DNA of 64,000 nucleotides from Helianthus annuus (GCF_002127325.2 NC_035433.2:87413350-87477349), one strand, 5' to 3'. Numbered from the stretch's first letter, positions 11,398 to 24,630 are shown. Program-made: numbers and translations. Notes: generated from the sequence alone by a model not told the origin.

Positions 11398-14181
11398 TGT
11401 AACACCCGTTCTTATTATTCAAGGTTTAACGTAAATTTTACGTAAAACAATCATATAATTAAGATTACATAAACATTTGGAAATATGGGTTTATTAAAAC
11501 TTTTACAAATCATAAGTTATTCTACATAACGTGATTAAATTCGTTGTTTAAAATTTACTATGTGTCAAAGTGCGGAAGCGTGTGTCTTTATCGTGTTCGG
11601 TTCTTCACTGAGCTTGATCATCTTCCGGCATCCAAAAGTACCTACATTTCAATAACATGAAATGATTTAGTCATACGGGGTTTAAATCAAGTCCGAACGA
11701 TGTCCGGGAAACAATTGATTTTTCAATTTAAAAAAAAACAAAATATATATAAAAATCTTCACCCTAAATTACGGTGGGATCGTAATTTACGGTGGCACCT
11801 GGGTTCAAGCTTTTCTACTGTAAAACAGTGGGCCACCACCGTAAATAAATCATCTCCACCATAAATTACGGTGGGACCGTAAATTACGGTAGACCCTGGG
11901 TTCAGCCTTTCCATTTTGCCGTAATTTGACACTAAATCTTCCGTATCTTTCAAACCGCTTATCCGTTTGACCTACCGTTTCTTCCTACATGTTTGTAATT
12001 TGGTTCTCCATCATATGGAGTTAAAATCCAACATCCGGCTTGATAAAATTCAAGACTTTTAAGTCTTCGGCTTATTACTCTTTTACCAAAATTTGACCCG
12101 TTCGTGATTTTATCAAACATACAAGTTTGTCTGACCCTTATTTCTCATAAACCTATTAAATTCAAAGATGTCTAACATATTGGGTTTCAAATTATAGAAT
12201 TATATACATTCTTTAACCCTTTTTCACCCATATGCTTATTTTGACCCGTTTGAGGTATTCAAGCATATTTTAAGCACCAATTGCTTTCATTCATTTCTAA
12301 ATACATATATATTTCCAAACAACCTTTAAGGGTTGTTTGTTCAATTTAGCCTACAAGGGCGTTTTGGTCGATTTTGGTCCTTCTTTTACAATGAAGGACT
12401 CTCACCAAATATTCGACCAAAATATCACTTTTAACTACAACATAAATATGCGTACCTGGCTCGGATCAACGAATAGACCCGATTTATGCCTCGCTTTTAT
12501 TATCACACCATTAATGATGACGCAACTATCCGATTTGCTAATTAGTCCTGTTAACATAAGACTTGACGACCACATTAATCGATATTGTCAAATGGTGTTA
12601 TCACCACCATTCGACCCGTTTGGACTATATGCCCAACATTGTCTATTTAAGTCAAAAACACCGTTTTTGATTTCCAATTTGTACATCATCCCATCCCGGG
12701 TTTTATAACCATACCCTTTTTCTTTTACACTCTTTTCTTGCAGTTTCAACCCATTTCGGCTTACGCCATGGGTATCCTTTTTAACCATGATTTACATAAG
12801 TCAACACTTGACAATTTTCCAAATTTCCAATATTATTGTTTTCACGTTAATAAGTATCGAAATAACAAGCATTCTACATAAGTGTGTAAATTACACTTAC
12901 CTTGCATCCGAGCTACGCTTTTCTTCTATACTTGACTCGTTTGACCCGTTTTCACTCCAAGCTTCACCTAGCTTGTTTAAGCGCCAACTATTGTTCATCA
13001 TTTACAAGGTGGTTAGATTAGTCATTAACAATCACGACTATACCACTTTACTTATTTTCTTAGCCGAAACCACTTATTCGACTTCATCACTAGTTAGTTT
13101 GACTTTCTAAAGTCAACTACATTTAATCATATAATATGCACGATTAAGGCAAATCAACATTATGATTAGAACCCGTTTTATCCCATGTCTCATGTAATTA
13201 GTCAAGCTTGTCAATTACGCGTTTCACTTGAATTTCAACACTTACTTCTCATTTAGGCATTTTAACAAACACCTAATGGGCGTCATTCTACACTTTTGCT
13301 AACTAGTCCGTAATTAGTCATTTTTAGCAAGATTAACATCAAATTTCAACCCTCTATATCTAGTGTTCATGGACTACATCAAGAACTTATATCATAACAA
13401 TCAATATTCATCAAATTAACACTCCGATCCGAGTGTAGATGAACATACAAAAACCCATTTAGCACATAATAGAGTAATTATCAAATCCCCAGTTTTGACA
13501 ACAATTCATCAAATTTTCTACTAGGGTTTGTTTCTAAACCTAGATATAATCATAACACACTCATAGAATCAATATTCATTCCAGAATTTCGATTATGATT
13601 ATTCATCATAATCTCAAAGTATCACCAAATCATAATTTTTAACATACCTTGTAATCCCCATGACTAGGTGATCACGAATTTGTGTTCATGCAATGATTTG
13701 GCTCTTGATTTGGGCTTCAATTTGAGAGATTCTTGAGGGATTAGGGTTTTGAGCAAGAGAGCCCTTCTTGGCTCTGGTTGAAGTCGCAGACACACACACG
13801 TATGTGTGTGTTTTGTTTATTAATTTGTTTAATTGAAACTTTAATTCAATTGTCCATGTCTAGTCCCTTCACTTTACACAAGTTATTTAAAGGGTAGCTT
13901 AACCACATTAGTTCTATTTTGTCAAGACATTAACTAACTAGGTTAATACTCCTAGTTACTTGGTGGGTTCCGGGAGCTAAAAACCCGTTTTATTTTAAGT
14001 CCCGTTGACTCGGGTTCTTATAAACTCAATTCCTTAATTCTTTGATTCGCTTGTATTTAAATTATTAGGATTTCTTATTAAATCCAAATATTTACCGGGT
14101 TATCTTTACTGCTAACGGTACTTTACCCGTCTTTTGGTATTAACGGAGTATGATTACCAAACCCGTTTTAGGGGTGTTACA
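11398..14181 (-). repeat. RE5 3' LTR (left copy, 2784 bp)
   Basis: On the plus strand it begins TGTAACACCCGTTC and ends GGGGTGTTACA. It contains the inverted-word cluster 'ccgtaaattacggtgg' (11762-11894). On the minus strand this cluster is followed by a TATA-like run at 11743-11750. The frames at 12337-12708, 12588-12788 and 12787-13110 recur identically or nearly so in the right LTR and are not supported as genes. Confidence 0.9.
11762..11894 (-). promoter_or_regulatory. ACCGTAAATTACGGT inverted-word cluster (RE5 left LTR)
   Basis: About five copies of the self-complementary word 'ccgtaa(a)ttacggtgg', or half of it, flank a 'cccagggt'/'acctgggttc' spacer. They sit upstream of the TATA-like run 11743-11750 when read on the minus strand. 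A matching cluster lies at 17428-17560 in the other LTR, and a variant is found in RE4 (20258-20394). Confidence 0.55.
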
Positions 14182-17063
14182 AGTCTACCCCCCTTAGAGA
14201 GGTTTCGTCCTCGAAACCTTTTATTACATAATTCATTGAGTTTCTAAACTCAATGCGTTCGACTTGAGTAATCTCTTAAGCATTACTCATACTTTAACCA
14301 ATTGTTAGCATTACCAGAAAAATTATGGTAATATCTTTTTGGTTACAGAACCTCTACGTATCTCATATGACATAATGTAACTTGAAATAACGTAATTCCG
14401 TTATTTTTACTAGTTTAGTTAACTTAGCAATTTCCATCGCTTTTATATATTATCGAACTCTAGGTGCATTTGTCACCTCGACCCGTTTAAGGGTCCTTAG
14501 TGAAATAGTTCACTTTTAGCAACAAATTCTTTTGTTTTCAAATTTATCTATTCGGTTCAGCTATACCGAATCTACCGCTTACAAGCAAACCAAATTTTCT
14601 TGATTTGAATTGGTGACCTTAACCGGTCTCATTAACTAGTCTTATTAGTTCAGTTACTTTTATCACTCGCTTAGTTATAATGTGATTTTACTTCACATTA
14701 CATTTCCTAACCGTGATCGTGTCACATCATGTTTAATTTGTATCAACCTTTCATTTTTGAAAATATCCCTTTTCGAATATATCATCTTGCGCCTATCAGT
14801 GTCAAGACTTGCATCTTTCATGCTTACTATTTAAATTCCTATCAGAATTTATGTTTGTAAAAACATTATTTCTTACTAAAACCGAAGTTTTAGTTTTAGG
14901 ATCTTTTCTTTAACTTGTGTCAATCACCCATACCCTGATATTGACAGTCCGTAATTTAATCCCTTACAGTCTTAGTTTTATGCGGGGATTCTTAACTGAT
15001 TTCCTCGCTTTATCCAATCTAACCCGTAGGTTTTATCACTTAGCCTTACGGGCTATTTTTGATTCGACATTCACCTCTTTAGGGCGAAGTCCCTATAACT
15101 TCTTTCTAATCATGACCCGTGGGTCGTTTTAGTCCGTAGATCTCTCATTTGTTTATAACCCTAAAGGTTATGTTGATCCCGTAGATCACTCTTTTTACTC
15201 GTGTCTTATTAAAATATATATTTGGTGTCAAAGCACTCTTTTTACGTTTGAAAATCATTTGTCTCAAGCTTACCGTTATCCGGCTTGCGCTTACTTATGC
15301 CTTCAAGCATTATACTTTATTCAACCCGTTCAATCTCAAAATAGTTGAATATAATTATCAAAATTTCTGTTTGCGAAATTTTATGGTCTTTTAGTCATAA
15401 CTCATAATCCGAGTCTTTTGACTTTAAATTCGTGTTCTCGTTTCTCGGTTTACGCATGTGTTTAAATCCTTACCCATTAACCGGGTACTTTACCGAAGTC
15501 ATTATTAGTGCAAGCATTCCGGTATACATCGAGTTTTCGTTTTAATTTGTTTGGTTGTCTTAGCGGAAGCCCTCGCTTTTATTCAACCAAACCTTTATTC
15601 TTTATTTGACCATCCTTGACAGTCTTTTAAACTATGAATGATGATTATCATCATCATCATTTCTTTACTACGACCAGAGTCAACGATTTTGATCGTTTTT
15701 CTCGTGTGGGCAATACCTTTGTTTCTATGACCCCGGGGGTCATTTATACTTTGGTTTTACAGTGCCCTTTTTGTCTACCATGGTTTTCGATCGTTCTTCC
15801 CCATGTGGGCAATACCTTTGTTTCTATGACCCCGCGGGTCATTTATACTTTGGTTTTACAATGCCCTTTTTGTCTATCATGGTTGTTTCATCAAAAATGA
15901 CTTATGTCACGAATTTCCTTGGGTCTTTTATTTCTATGTGCGCCATACATCATTTTTATGGTTCCCGCGAAAACCATTTATACGAGTATGCCCATGAGAT
16001 TTCTTGACCCTAAGGATCCTTTAAATTTCATTCTTCTTGACCTTACTACATCGGACATAACTGCGCTCATTATAAGAAGCTCATGCTATCATGTGTTCAC
16101 TACTTACTTGGCCAGAGTAAGCGATCAACACGTGGTACGCGTGACCTTATTATAATTACCACATTACGTCCCATGTAAGTAACTCCTCAAATTATCTCCA
16201 TGTTTATGGTTTCATTTGGTAAAACTTTATTTAATTGTTAGTTAACAATTATTAGTTCTAGTCGTTTATTCCTTGAACATGTACAATGTCCCTTTTTATA
16301 AACGTTTATTCACATTCATTGATGTGATCATTACTTTTCTCAATAGGATTTATATTGAGAATATTTACTTGGATGATCACTCTTGTCCAAGTTTCTATAT
16401 AAACAAGTCTTGTTATTCATTTGTTATTAATCATTGTGAATAACACATTTCCTATTAAATTTCTCTTGGAAATCAGGTTTTCCAAGTTCTATCATATGTG
16501 TATGCAACCGTTATTACTTACGTGTTTGTTGCATATAACGACTCGTACGATTAAATTTAAAAGTGTGCACCTGGTAATGCTTGCCCTAACGGGCTTTTCT
16601 TGTCATTAGTCTTGTTCGCGACCGTTACGCGATTTTGGTCCTTGATGAGTATGCTCTTCCTATCATACCTCGGACCGTTCCATCATCATATCCATAATTC
16701 GTTCAACTCCCGTCATCTTCAGACGCGAGTGTCCTTCAATTAAAACATTCACAAGAGTTAGTAATGTCAACTTCGATAACCGCCCGTATTATAATACAAG
16801 GCTTTTTCTACTATACGCGTCAACGCGCGTATTTTCGTCAACCATATCAATCATTTAAATTGGGGTAACATATACCACACGATAGCCCTATGTGTTGTTT
16901 ACAACACTTTAGCATACTAACTATTAACGTACTTGTACTTACCGGATTTGCGATCAAGCCTCGAACCGAACACTATTCTTTGTCAAGAGCATAAGGTTTA
17001 AGTCCAAGCATGGTTCCTCCCCACCATACTCGAATCTCTTAAACCAAGGCTCTGATACCAACT
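14182..17063 (-). other. Internal region of RE5, no gene seen
   Basis: No frame on either strand looks like gag or pol. The only structure seen is a direct repeat at 15705-15885 (period 99 bp, starting 'tgtgggcaatacctttg'), a (cat)n run near 15645, and the primer and purine tracts at the two ends. Short frames such as 15634-15900 arise from the duplication. Confidence 0.7.
15705..15885. repeat. 99-bp direct duplication inside RE5
   Basis: The segment 'tgtgggcaatacctttgttt' starts at 15705 and again at 15804, with about 85 bp of near-identity through 'ccctttttgtct'. It is a simple tandem duplication. Confidence 0.8.
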
Positions 17064-19851
17064 TGTAACACCCGTTCTTATTATTCAAGGTTTAACGTAA
17101 ATTTTACGTAAAACAATCATATAATTAAGATTACATAAACATTTGGAAATATGGGTTTATTAAAACTTTTACAAATCATAAGTTATTCTACATAACATGA
17201 TTAAATTCGTTGTTTAAAATTTACTATGTGTCAAAGTGCGGAAGCGTGTGTCTTTATCGTGTTCGGTTCTTCACTGAGCTTGATCGTATTCCGGCATCCA
17301 AAAGTACCTAAATTTCAATAACATGAAATGCTTTAGTCATACGGGGTTAAATCAAGTCCGAACGATGTCCGGAAAACAATTGATTTTTCAATTTAAAAAA
17401 AAAACAAAATATATATAAAAATCTTCACCGTAAATTACGGTGGGACCGTAATTTACGGTGGCACCTGGGTTCAAGCTTTTCTACCGTAAAACAGTGGGCC
17501 ACCACCGTAAATAAATCATCTCCACCGTAAATTACGGTGGGACCATAAATTACGGTAGACCCTGGGTTCAGCCTTTCCATTTTGCCGTAATTTGACACGA
17601 AATCTTCCGTATCTTTCAAACCGCTTATCCGTTTGACCTACCGTTTCTTCCTATATGTTTGTAATTTGATTCTCCATCATATGGAGTTAAAATCCAACAT
17701 CCGGCTTGATAAAATTCAAGACTTTTAAGTCTTCGGCTTATTACTCTTTTACCAAAATTTGACCCGTTCGTGATTTTATCAAACATACAAGTTTGTCTGA
17801 CCCTTATTTCTCATAAACCTATTAAATTCAAAGATGTCTAACATATTGGGTTTCAAATTATAGAATTATATACATTCTTTAACCCTTTTTCACCCATATG
17901 CTTATTTTGACCCGTTTGAGGTATTCAAGCATATTTTAAGCACCAATTGCTTTCATTCATTTCTAAATACATATATATTTCCAAACAACCTTTAAGGGTT
18001 GTTTGTTCAATTTAGCCTACAAGGGCGTTTTGGTCGATTTTGGTCCTTCTTTTACAATGAAGGACTCTCACCAAATATTCGACCAAAATATCACTTTTAA
18101 CTACAACATAAATATGCGTACCTGGCTCGGATCAACGAATAGACCCGATTTATGCCTCGCTTTTATTATCACACCATTAATGATGACGCAACTATCCGAT
18201 TTGCTAATTAGTCCTGTTAACATAAGACTTGACGACCACATTAATCGATATTGTCAAATGGTGTTATCACCACCATTCGACCCGTTTGGACTATATGCCC
18301 AACATTGTCTATTTAAGTCAAAAACACCGTTTTTGATTTCCAATTTGTACATCATCCCATCCCGGGTTTTATAACCATACCCTTTTTCTTTTACACTCTT
18401 TTCTTGCAGTTTCAACCCATTTCGGCTTACGCCATGGGTATCCTTTTTAACCATGATTTACATAAGTCAACACTTGACAATTTTCCAAATTTCCAATATT
18501 ATTGTTTTCACGTTCATAAGTATCGAAATAACAAGCATTCTACATAAGTGTGTAAATTACACTTACCTTGCATCCGAGCTACGCTTTTCTTCTATACTTG
18601 ACTCGTTTGACCCGTTTTCACTCCAAGTTTCACCTAGCTTGTTTAAGCGCCAACTATTGTTCATCATTTACAAGGTGGTTAGATTAGTCATTAACAATCA
18701 CGACTATACCACTTTACTTATTTTCTTAGCCGAAACCACTTATTCGACTTCATCACTAGTTAGTTTGACTTTCTAAAGTCAACTACATTTAATCATATAA
18801 TATGCACGATTAAGGCAAATCAACATTATGATTAGAACCCGTTTTATCCCATGTCTCATGTAATTAGTCAAGCTTGTTAATTACGCGTTTCACTTGAATT
18901 TCAATACTTTACTTCTCATTTAGGCATTTTAACAAACACCTAATGGGCATCATTCTACACTTTTGCTAACTAGTCCGTAATTAGTCATTTTTAGCAAGAT
19001 TAACATCAAATTTCAACCCTCTATATCTAGTGTTCATGGACTACATCAAGAACTTATATCATAACAATCAATATTCATCAAATTAACACTCCGATCCGAG
19101 TGTTCATCATAACATACAAAAACCCATTTAGCACATAATAGAGTAATTATCAAATCCCCAGTTTTGACAACAATTCATCAAATTTTCTACTAGGGTTTGT
19201 TTCTAAACCAAGATATAATCATAACAACACTCATAGAATCAATATTCATTCCAGAATTTCGATTATGATTATTCATCATAATCTCAAAGTATCACCAAAT
19301 CATAATTTTTAACATACCTTGTAATCCCCATGACTAGGTGATCACGAATTTGTGTTCATGCAATGATTTGGCTCTTGATTTGGGCTTGAATTTGAGAGAT
19401 TCTTGAGGGATTAGGGTTTTGAGCAAGAGAGCCCTTCTTGGCTCTGGTTGAAGTCGCAGACACACACACGTATGTGTGTGTTTTGTTTATTAATTTGTTT
19501 AATTGAAACTTTAATTCAATTGTCCATGTCTAGTCCCTTCACTTTACACAAGTTATTTAAAGGGTAGCTTAACCACATTAGTTCTATTTTGTCAAGACAT
19601 TAACTAACTAGGTTAATACTCCTAGTTACTTGGTGGGTTCCGGGAGCTAAAAACCCGTTTTATTTTAAGTCCCGTTGACTCGGGTTCTTGTAAACTCAAT
19701 TCCTTAATTCTTTGATTCGCTTGTATTTAAATTATTAGGATTTCTTATTAAATCCAAATATTTACCGGGTTATCTTTACTGCTAACAGTACTTTACCCGT
19801 CTTTTGGTATTAACGGAGTATGATTACCAAACCCGTTTTAGGGGTGTTACA
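17064..19851 (-). repeat. RE5 5' LTR (right copy, 2788 bp)
   Basis: It has the same borders as the left LTR (TGTAACACCCGTTC ... GGGGTGTTACA) with about two dozen differences noticed by eye. Read on the minus strand it is followed by the primer site at 17048-17060. The inverted-word cluster is at 17428-17560. Confidence 0.9.
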
Positions 19852-20744
19852 TAGAAATAAATAATTATGAATTATGCGGAGAAGTGCTTAAATACCCTTA
19901 ACGGGTCAAAATAAGCATTTGAGTACAAACAGGTTTAAGAATATACATGAACTCGTGAATTGAACCTAATAAGATAGACAACATTGAAATTACAAGATTT
20001 ATGTGACATAGGAATCAATCAAATACGTCTGTTTGGTAAAACCGCGAATGGGTCAAAATTTGGTAAAAAGGGTAATAAGCCGAAGACTTAAAAGTCTTAA
20101 ATTTTGTTAAGCCGGACGTCGAATTTTAACCCCATGTGATGGAGAATCAAATTACAATCACGTAGGAAGAAACGGTAGGTTAAACGGACAAGCGGTTTGA
20201 AAGATACGAAAGATTTCGTGTCAATTGCGGCAAAAAGGAAACTGGGCTGTTACAGAGTCCACCGTAACTTACGGTGCCACCGTAAGTTACGGTGGAGATG
20301 AAAATGATACGGTGGGTTTCTACTGTTGTACGGTAGAAACAGATTAAACCAGAGGCCACCGTAACTTACGGTTCCACCGTAAGTTACGGTGGAGGCCAGG
20401 ATTGAAAATTTTGTTTTGGTGATCGATTGTTTCTCGAACTCGTTTAGACACGTTTTAAACCTCGTATGACTAAAGAATTTCATGTTTATGAAATGTAGGT
20501 ACACCACGGATGCCGGAAGACGATCAAGCTCAACGAAGAACCGAACACGATACAGTTACATGCTTCCGCACTTTGCCACGTTGTAATTTTTAAGCAACGA
20601 ATTCGATCACGTTACGTAGAATAAATTATAAATTGTAAAGGTTTTAGTAAACCCGTATTTCCAAATGTTTATGTAATCTTAATTACATGATTGTTTTTTT
20701 GTAAAATATACGTTAAACCTTGAATAATAAGAACGGGTGTTACA
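19852..20744 (+). repeat. RE4 LTR, right piece
   Basis: It starts with the second tagaa copy and continues the RE4 LTR broken at 11397. It ends 'aagaacgggtgttaca' at 20744, the exact reverse complement of the RE5 LTR start, and so is in plus orientation. Segments such as 20050-20110 (ggtaataagccgaagacttaaaagtctt) match the RE5 LTR read backwards. It contains the cluster 'ccaccgtaacttacggt' at 20258-20394. RE4 is therefore an older LTR of the RE5 family. No RE4 internal sequence is visible. Confidence 0.75.
20258..20394 (+). promoter_or_regulatory. CACCGTAACTTACGGTG word cluster (RE4 LTR)
   Basis: Two pairs of the inverted words 'ccaccgtaacttacggt' and 'ccaccgtaagttacggtgg' lie at 20258-20294 and 20357-20394, separated by 'tacggtgggtttctactgttgtacggtag'. 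The position and the word correspond to the RE5 clusters, but the central bases differ (AACTT or AAGTT instead of AAATT). Confidence 0.55.
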
Positions 20745-20980
20745 TGGGTGCCACAATAACAGTGTAAAAGGGTTATTTTGGCCATGATCAATTTTTGGGT
20801 TTTTGAAGTTAATGATCAGGATTACCCTTGTATTGTTATCTAATATCTGATATTAAACTATTGTGTATGAAGGGTGGTCTTTAATGTTGATATTTTAAGT
20901 GTTAATGAACCTTATTATACTGTGTTTTGTTTGAAGTTATCATGTTAATTTTAGGGTCAATTGTAACATTTGATAAATTG
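20745..20980. other. Intergenic, nothing recognised
   Basis: AT-rich sequence to the right of the RE4 LTR, without a supported gene or clear repeat. Confidence 0.5.
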
Positions 20981-20984
20981 TGTA

Positions 20985-21135
20985 CACTGTTGTAGATTAG
21001 GATCAAATGCCAATCACTGTTGCACATTAGGATCAAATGCCATTCACTGCTACACATTAGGATCAAATGCCTTTCACTGCTACATATTAGGATTAATTGA
21101 AGCTCACTGCTGCACATTAGGATCAACTGAAGCAT
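20985..21135. repeat. 30-bp tandem repeat, about 4.5 units
   Basis: Units begin 'gatcaaatgcc..tcactg' at 21001, 21031, 21061, 21091 and 21121, each ending 'cacattag'. Degenerate single copies of the '(t)taggatcaaatg' phrase continue at about 21227, 21398, 21435 and 21482. The 10-residue period of the translated frame comes from the DNA repeat and is not evidence of a gene. Confidence 0.8.
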
Positions 21136-21499
21136 TTGACTATGACTTTGATGTGCTTAGGGTCAAATGACACTGAGTATAATTTAAGTTGATGGTATTT
21201 ATGTTTGAGATGTTTGTTTGATGTGCTTAGGATCAAATGACATCAGTGGATGTTTGCTGCACATAAGCGTTTTGCTGGTTTATACGATAATTTAAGTTGA
21301 TGGTATTGTTTGTTTGATAAGGGTGCGGCAAGCATAGGATTAGTCTTTGATTTGAAGTTATTAATTGTGTTTGGGATCTAACTACTTGACTGTGTTTAGG
21401 ATCAAATGACTTTGACTGGTACTTGTGTGTGTTTAGGATCAAATGTAGCATTTGAAGAAGGATTCTGCCACTTGAGCGTGTTTAGGATCAGTTGTAGCA

Positions 21500-22570
21500 T
21501 TTGAACAAGTTGATCAGGGTACAATAGGATTTAGTCTAAAGTTCAATTGCATAATGTTACTTAGTTATAAATAGAACAAGGATGATATTGTTTGCTTTGC
21601 ACAATAGGAATTAGACTAAAGTTACTCAAAGAGTTACAAAATAAACTTTTAGGGACTCACTGCGTTAAACATATTGATTTTGGATTCAAGTGGTTAACAC
21701 CACTAAAACACAGGGACTCAAAAAGTAATTTTCTCTTTAAACTTTATCATTTTAATTCACTGTTATTTTGTATCTATTTTATTAAATTTAAGAGTTGTAA
21801 TTCTTATTTTTCCTCTTTTGTCTTTTATGATCCCAAAATTTTACAAAAATAAAATTATACGGGGTTCTAACCTAGTAATGTAATATAATTATAATAATAT
21901 ACGAAACCATGACAATATACATCCATGAAGCACGAAAAAATAAGAAAAAAATGTGATTTTGGAATGCTTCAAGCTTCCAACTATTAAATGATAAAATCAA
22001 TAATTACATAAACCATTTCTGGAGTGGTTATCTATTGACAAAGACGAATCCTTTAAACATCTGATTTTGAAAAGGGGAGGTCTTAGGTTCAAGTGTCATG
22101 GACAATAGGGATTAAAAAGAATTGTCATAAAAACCGTAAACCATTTCTATTTGTATCCAAACCGGTGGAAATTCTCGTGCGGTGCAGTGAAAATTTGATA
22201 TATGCGTAAACCTAAAAAATTGTTTGCAATAGTATTAGATCTAACCAAATAAAAGTTATAAACATAAAATTGTAAGTAACAAAGTTACTTTGCTACAATC
22301 CTTCTTCTGCACTGGTAGTGAAAAAATACCATAAAATACCAAAGCGAGCTCTTAGCAAAACCAAAACCAACAAAAGGGGATACCAATACAGATGTTGTTT
22401 GGTTAATATTTGTTTGGTTTATTACGGCACCAGTTATAAAAAATACTTTATTTTGAATATAACTCCGTTTTTTTATAAAATTTATATTGGAATATTAAGA
22501 AAAAATTTGAACACAAGTGCACATTTGTTTTTCTTATAAGTTACGAACACAAATTATTAGAGAAAAATAA
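21500..22570. other. Intergenic AT-rich DNA, no gene seen
   Basis: Short frames (21592-21852, 22318-22539) have no recognisable features. Near 22080-22110 there is a weak Pol III B-box-like phrase (taggttcaagtgtc), which may mark an old SINE. Confidence 0.4.
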
Positions 22571-22619
22571 ATTTAAATGATGAATAGCAGCTGCCTATTG
22601 GTCCTTTTTTTAGTTTTTT

Positions 22620-23115
22620 TTCTTTTGTCTTTTAGTAACTTTTTTTATTTTAGCATTTACCCTTCAGCATTTAGTATTGGCATCGACAATCCTTTAACTT
22701 TCTAAAAACTTTATAATCATTTTTATGCGTTTATATTTATGCACATGTCGGTATAAAATAAAGTTCATTACATTTGTCTTTTTTGTCTTTTAGTCAGTTT
22801 TTGTTTATTTTAGCCTTTGCTCTTCAACATTTAACCCTTTAACTTTCTAAAAAATTATAATCATTTTTTACGTGCTTATATTTAGGTTGTCGTATAACGT
22901 TTGTTTAGACCAATAGACCAGTTACTATTAATTACAATAAATTATTACTATATATTACTAAAAGAAATTAAATGAATAGTGATTTTAATATTATAATAAT
23001 ATATAGTTTTTTTAGTACTTTTATTATTTTAATATTACTATTACTATATATTAATAAAAGAAATTAAATAAATAGTGATTTTAATATTATAATAATATAT
23101 AGTTTTTTAATACTT
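22620..23115. repeat. Two AT-rich direct duplications
   Basis: The first pair starts 'tcttttagt' and includes 'cctttaactttctaaaaa' (about 22628-22740 and 22787-22880). The second pair is a 96-bp period unit 'ttactatatatta.taaaagaaatt' starting at about 22945 and 23041. Both are simple tandem duplications in AT-rich DNA. Confidence 0.6.
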
Positions 23116-23169
23116 TTATTATTTTAGTTATTTTCTTTACTTTTTAACTTTAATCTTTTTTTTTCATAT

Positions 23170-23705
23170 CAGGGGTTGGGATAAGCTTGGTGTCAACCGG
23201 TATCGAACCATTATTGGTATCGAAAATACCGGGACGGTCCTGTTCGGTATCTGTACATGAAGGTAAAATCCGGCACTAATATAGAAAACGTCAAAAGTTG
23301 GTGCCGAATTGATATTGGAAATCTTTTGGTTCGGAAAATTCAGTGCTTCTACCTGGTACCATTTGCTCATCCCTGATCACGGTTACCGTACGAACAACGG
23401 TATCGTACAACTTTTTTTTAATGATTTTTTTCAACTTTTAATTTTTTCATTTTTAGTTTCAGGGGTAGGGATGAGCTCGGTGACAACCGATACAGAATCG
23501 ATACTGATACCGAAAATACCGGTTACGGTACCGGTATATGAAGGTAAAAAACGGTAGTGAACCGGTGCCAGGAATGCCAAAAGTCGGTACCAAATTGGTA
23601 CTTAAGATCTTTCGGTTCGGCAAATTTGGTACTGGTACCAAGAACAATTTGCTCATCTCTGACCACGGGTTCCATACGAACAATATCGTTACCATACAAC
23701 TTTTT
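23170..23705. mobile_element. Tandem pair of GGTACC-rich MITE-like units
   Basis: Two units of about 240-300 bp (about 23172-23410 and about 23463-23705) share the same order: 'ggg(a)tgagc', many 'ggtac/ggtat/accg' words, 'tttggttcgg', 'ttgctcatc.ctga' and 'catacgaacaa'. Each starts with GGGAT(G/A)AGC and contains GCTCATC(C/T)C near its other end, so each can fold as an inverted repeat. No transposase is present. The superfamily is not known. Confidence 0.5.
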
Positions 23706-23981
23706 TGGTTGATTTTCTTTCGGTTATCTTTTAGTGTTTTTTTTCTATATTTTCTTTTTATTCTTGTCAGCAGTTCCGTTCGCAACACGCTCGTAGTGAT
23801 TTCAAAACATACGTAAACACAGACTAAATAACAAAAGAAATTCGTCGCAACGCGATGAACTTCTTTAAATCTAGTTTCCCTAAAAAAACATAACTATGTG
23901 CATCAAGAATTTGATCTATTGTACAACAAAATAACACTACAGAAACAGAAACAGAGCACAGCTTTCTAAACTCCAAACCAA

Positions 23982-24412
23982 CAGGGGCGGAATCAATGTA
24001 GACTTAGCCGTAGCATGGGTTACGGCTCAACCCCGTATTCGCATTCGCAGTGTAATTTTTTTCCAGTTTTATACATAAGATACCCCTAAACATATACGAG
24101 GATACCCCTAAGAGAAGCTTATGAAACTTGATATTATTCATTAATCCCAAAACCTTTAGTAACTAAGCCCAAATAATAAAATAATCCATTTGAACAATGT
24201 CATAGTTTGTGCGGTCGAAAATGATTTTTTCATAAGGTAAAAGACGACGATCTGATGGAGCGATTTCAAGCTATTAAAAAAAAGGAGAGGACAAATCTAT
24301 TATATATTTTATTTATTTTATTTATTTATTGTCATTTTTCTAATATTGTATGATTGCACGGTAAAAATTTTTTTTGGGATATTCCTGATTTAATGGGCTA
24401 GTTCCGCCACTG
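23982..24412. mobile_element. hAT-type MITE, 431 bp
   Basis: Terminal inverted repeats are CAGGGGCGGAA at 23982 and TTCCGCCACTG ending at 24412. The flanking 8-mers are caaaccaa (23974-23981) and caaatcaa (24413-24420), 7 of 8 identical, as expected for a hAT target duplication. No coding frame is present. Confidence 0.75.
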
Positions 24413-24630
24413 CAAATCAAGATATTGTTTTCTAATGACTCCAACCCCATTCAAAATATTTTTATTTTTAATAGCAAAACTGATACAAAAGGGTACTTAA
24501 TTCTTAATTATATAATTTATATGAAACTTTAGAAAAAAAAAAGATTATTAGATAAAACATAATAGACAACTTTAGACCCGATAGCATAAACGGCTCACCA
24601 TGTATTAATCAATTAGAGATACCAATCATA

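Larger units (their letters stand above)
11398..19851 (-). mobile_element. RE5: complete non-autonomous LTR retrotransposon (LARD type), target duplication tagaa
   Basis: Two LTRs (11398-14181 and 17064-19851) enclose a 2.9-kb internal region without any pol or gag frame. The element is on the minus strand. The primer site TGGTATCAGAGCC (plus strand 17048-17060, read backwards) lies 3 nt from the right LTR, and the purine tract (ctctaaggggggtagact reversed, 14182-14199) lies at the left LTR. The flanking repeats tagaa at 11393-11397 and 19852-19856 are a perfect 5-bp target duplication. LTR divergence by eye is about 1 %, so the insertion is fairly young. Lacking genes, it must have been moved by proteins from a relative. 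Confidence 0.9.

Noticed and set aside
12337..13110. Identical 123-aa and 107-aa frames occurring twice (also 18003-18776)
   Set aside because: They lie in the two LTRs of RE5 and are identical because the LTRs are. No protein-like features are present.
20902..21170. Frames with a 10-residue repeat
   Set aside because: The DNA period is 30 bp, so any frame repeats every 10 residues. Both strands show it and there is no start context.
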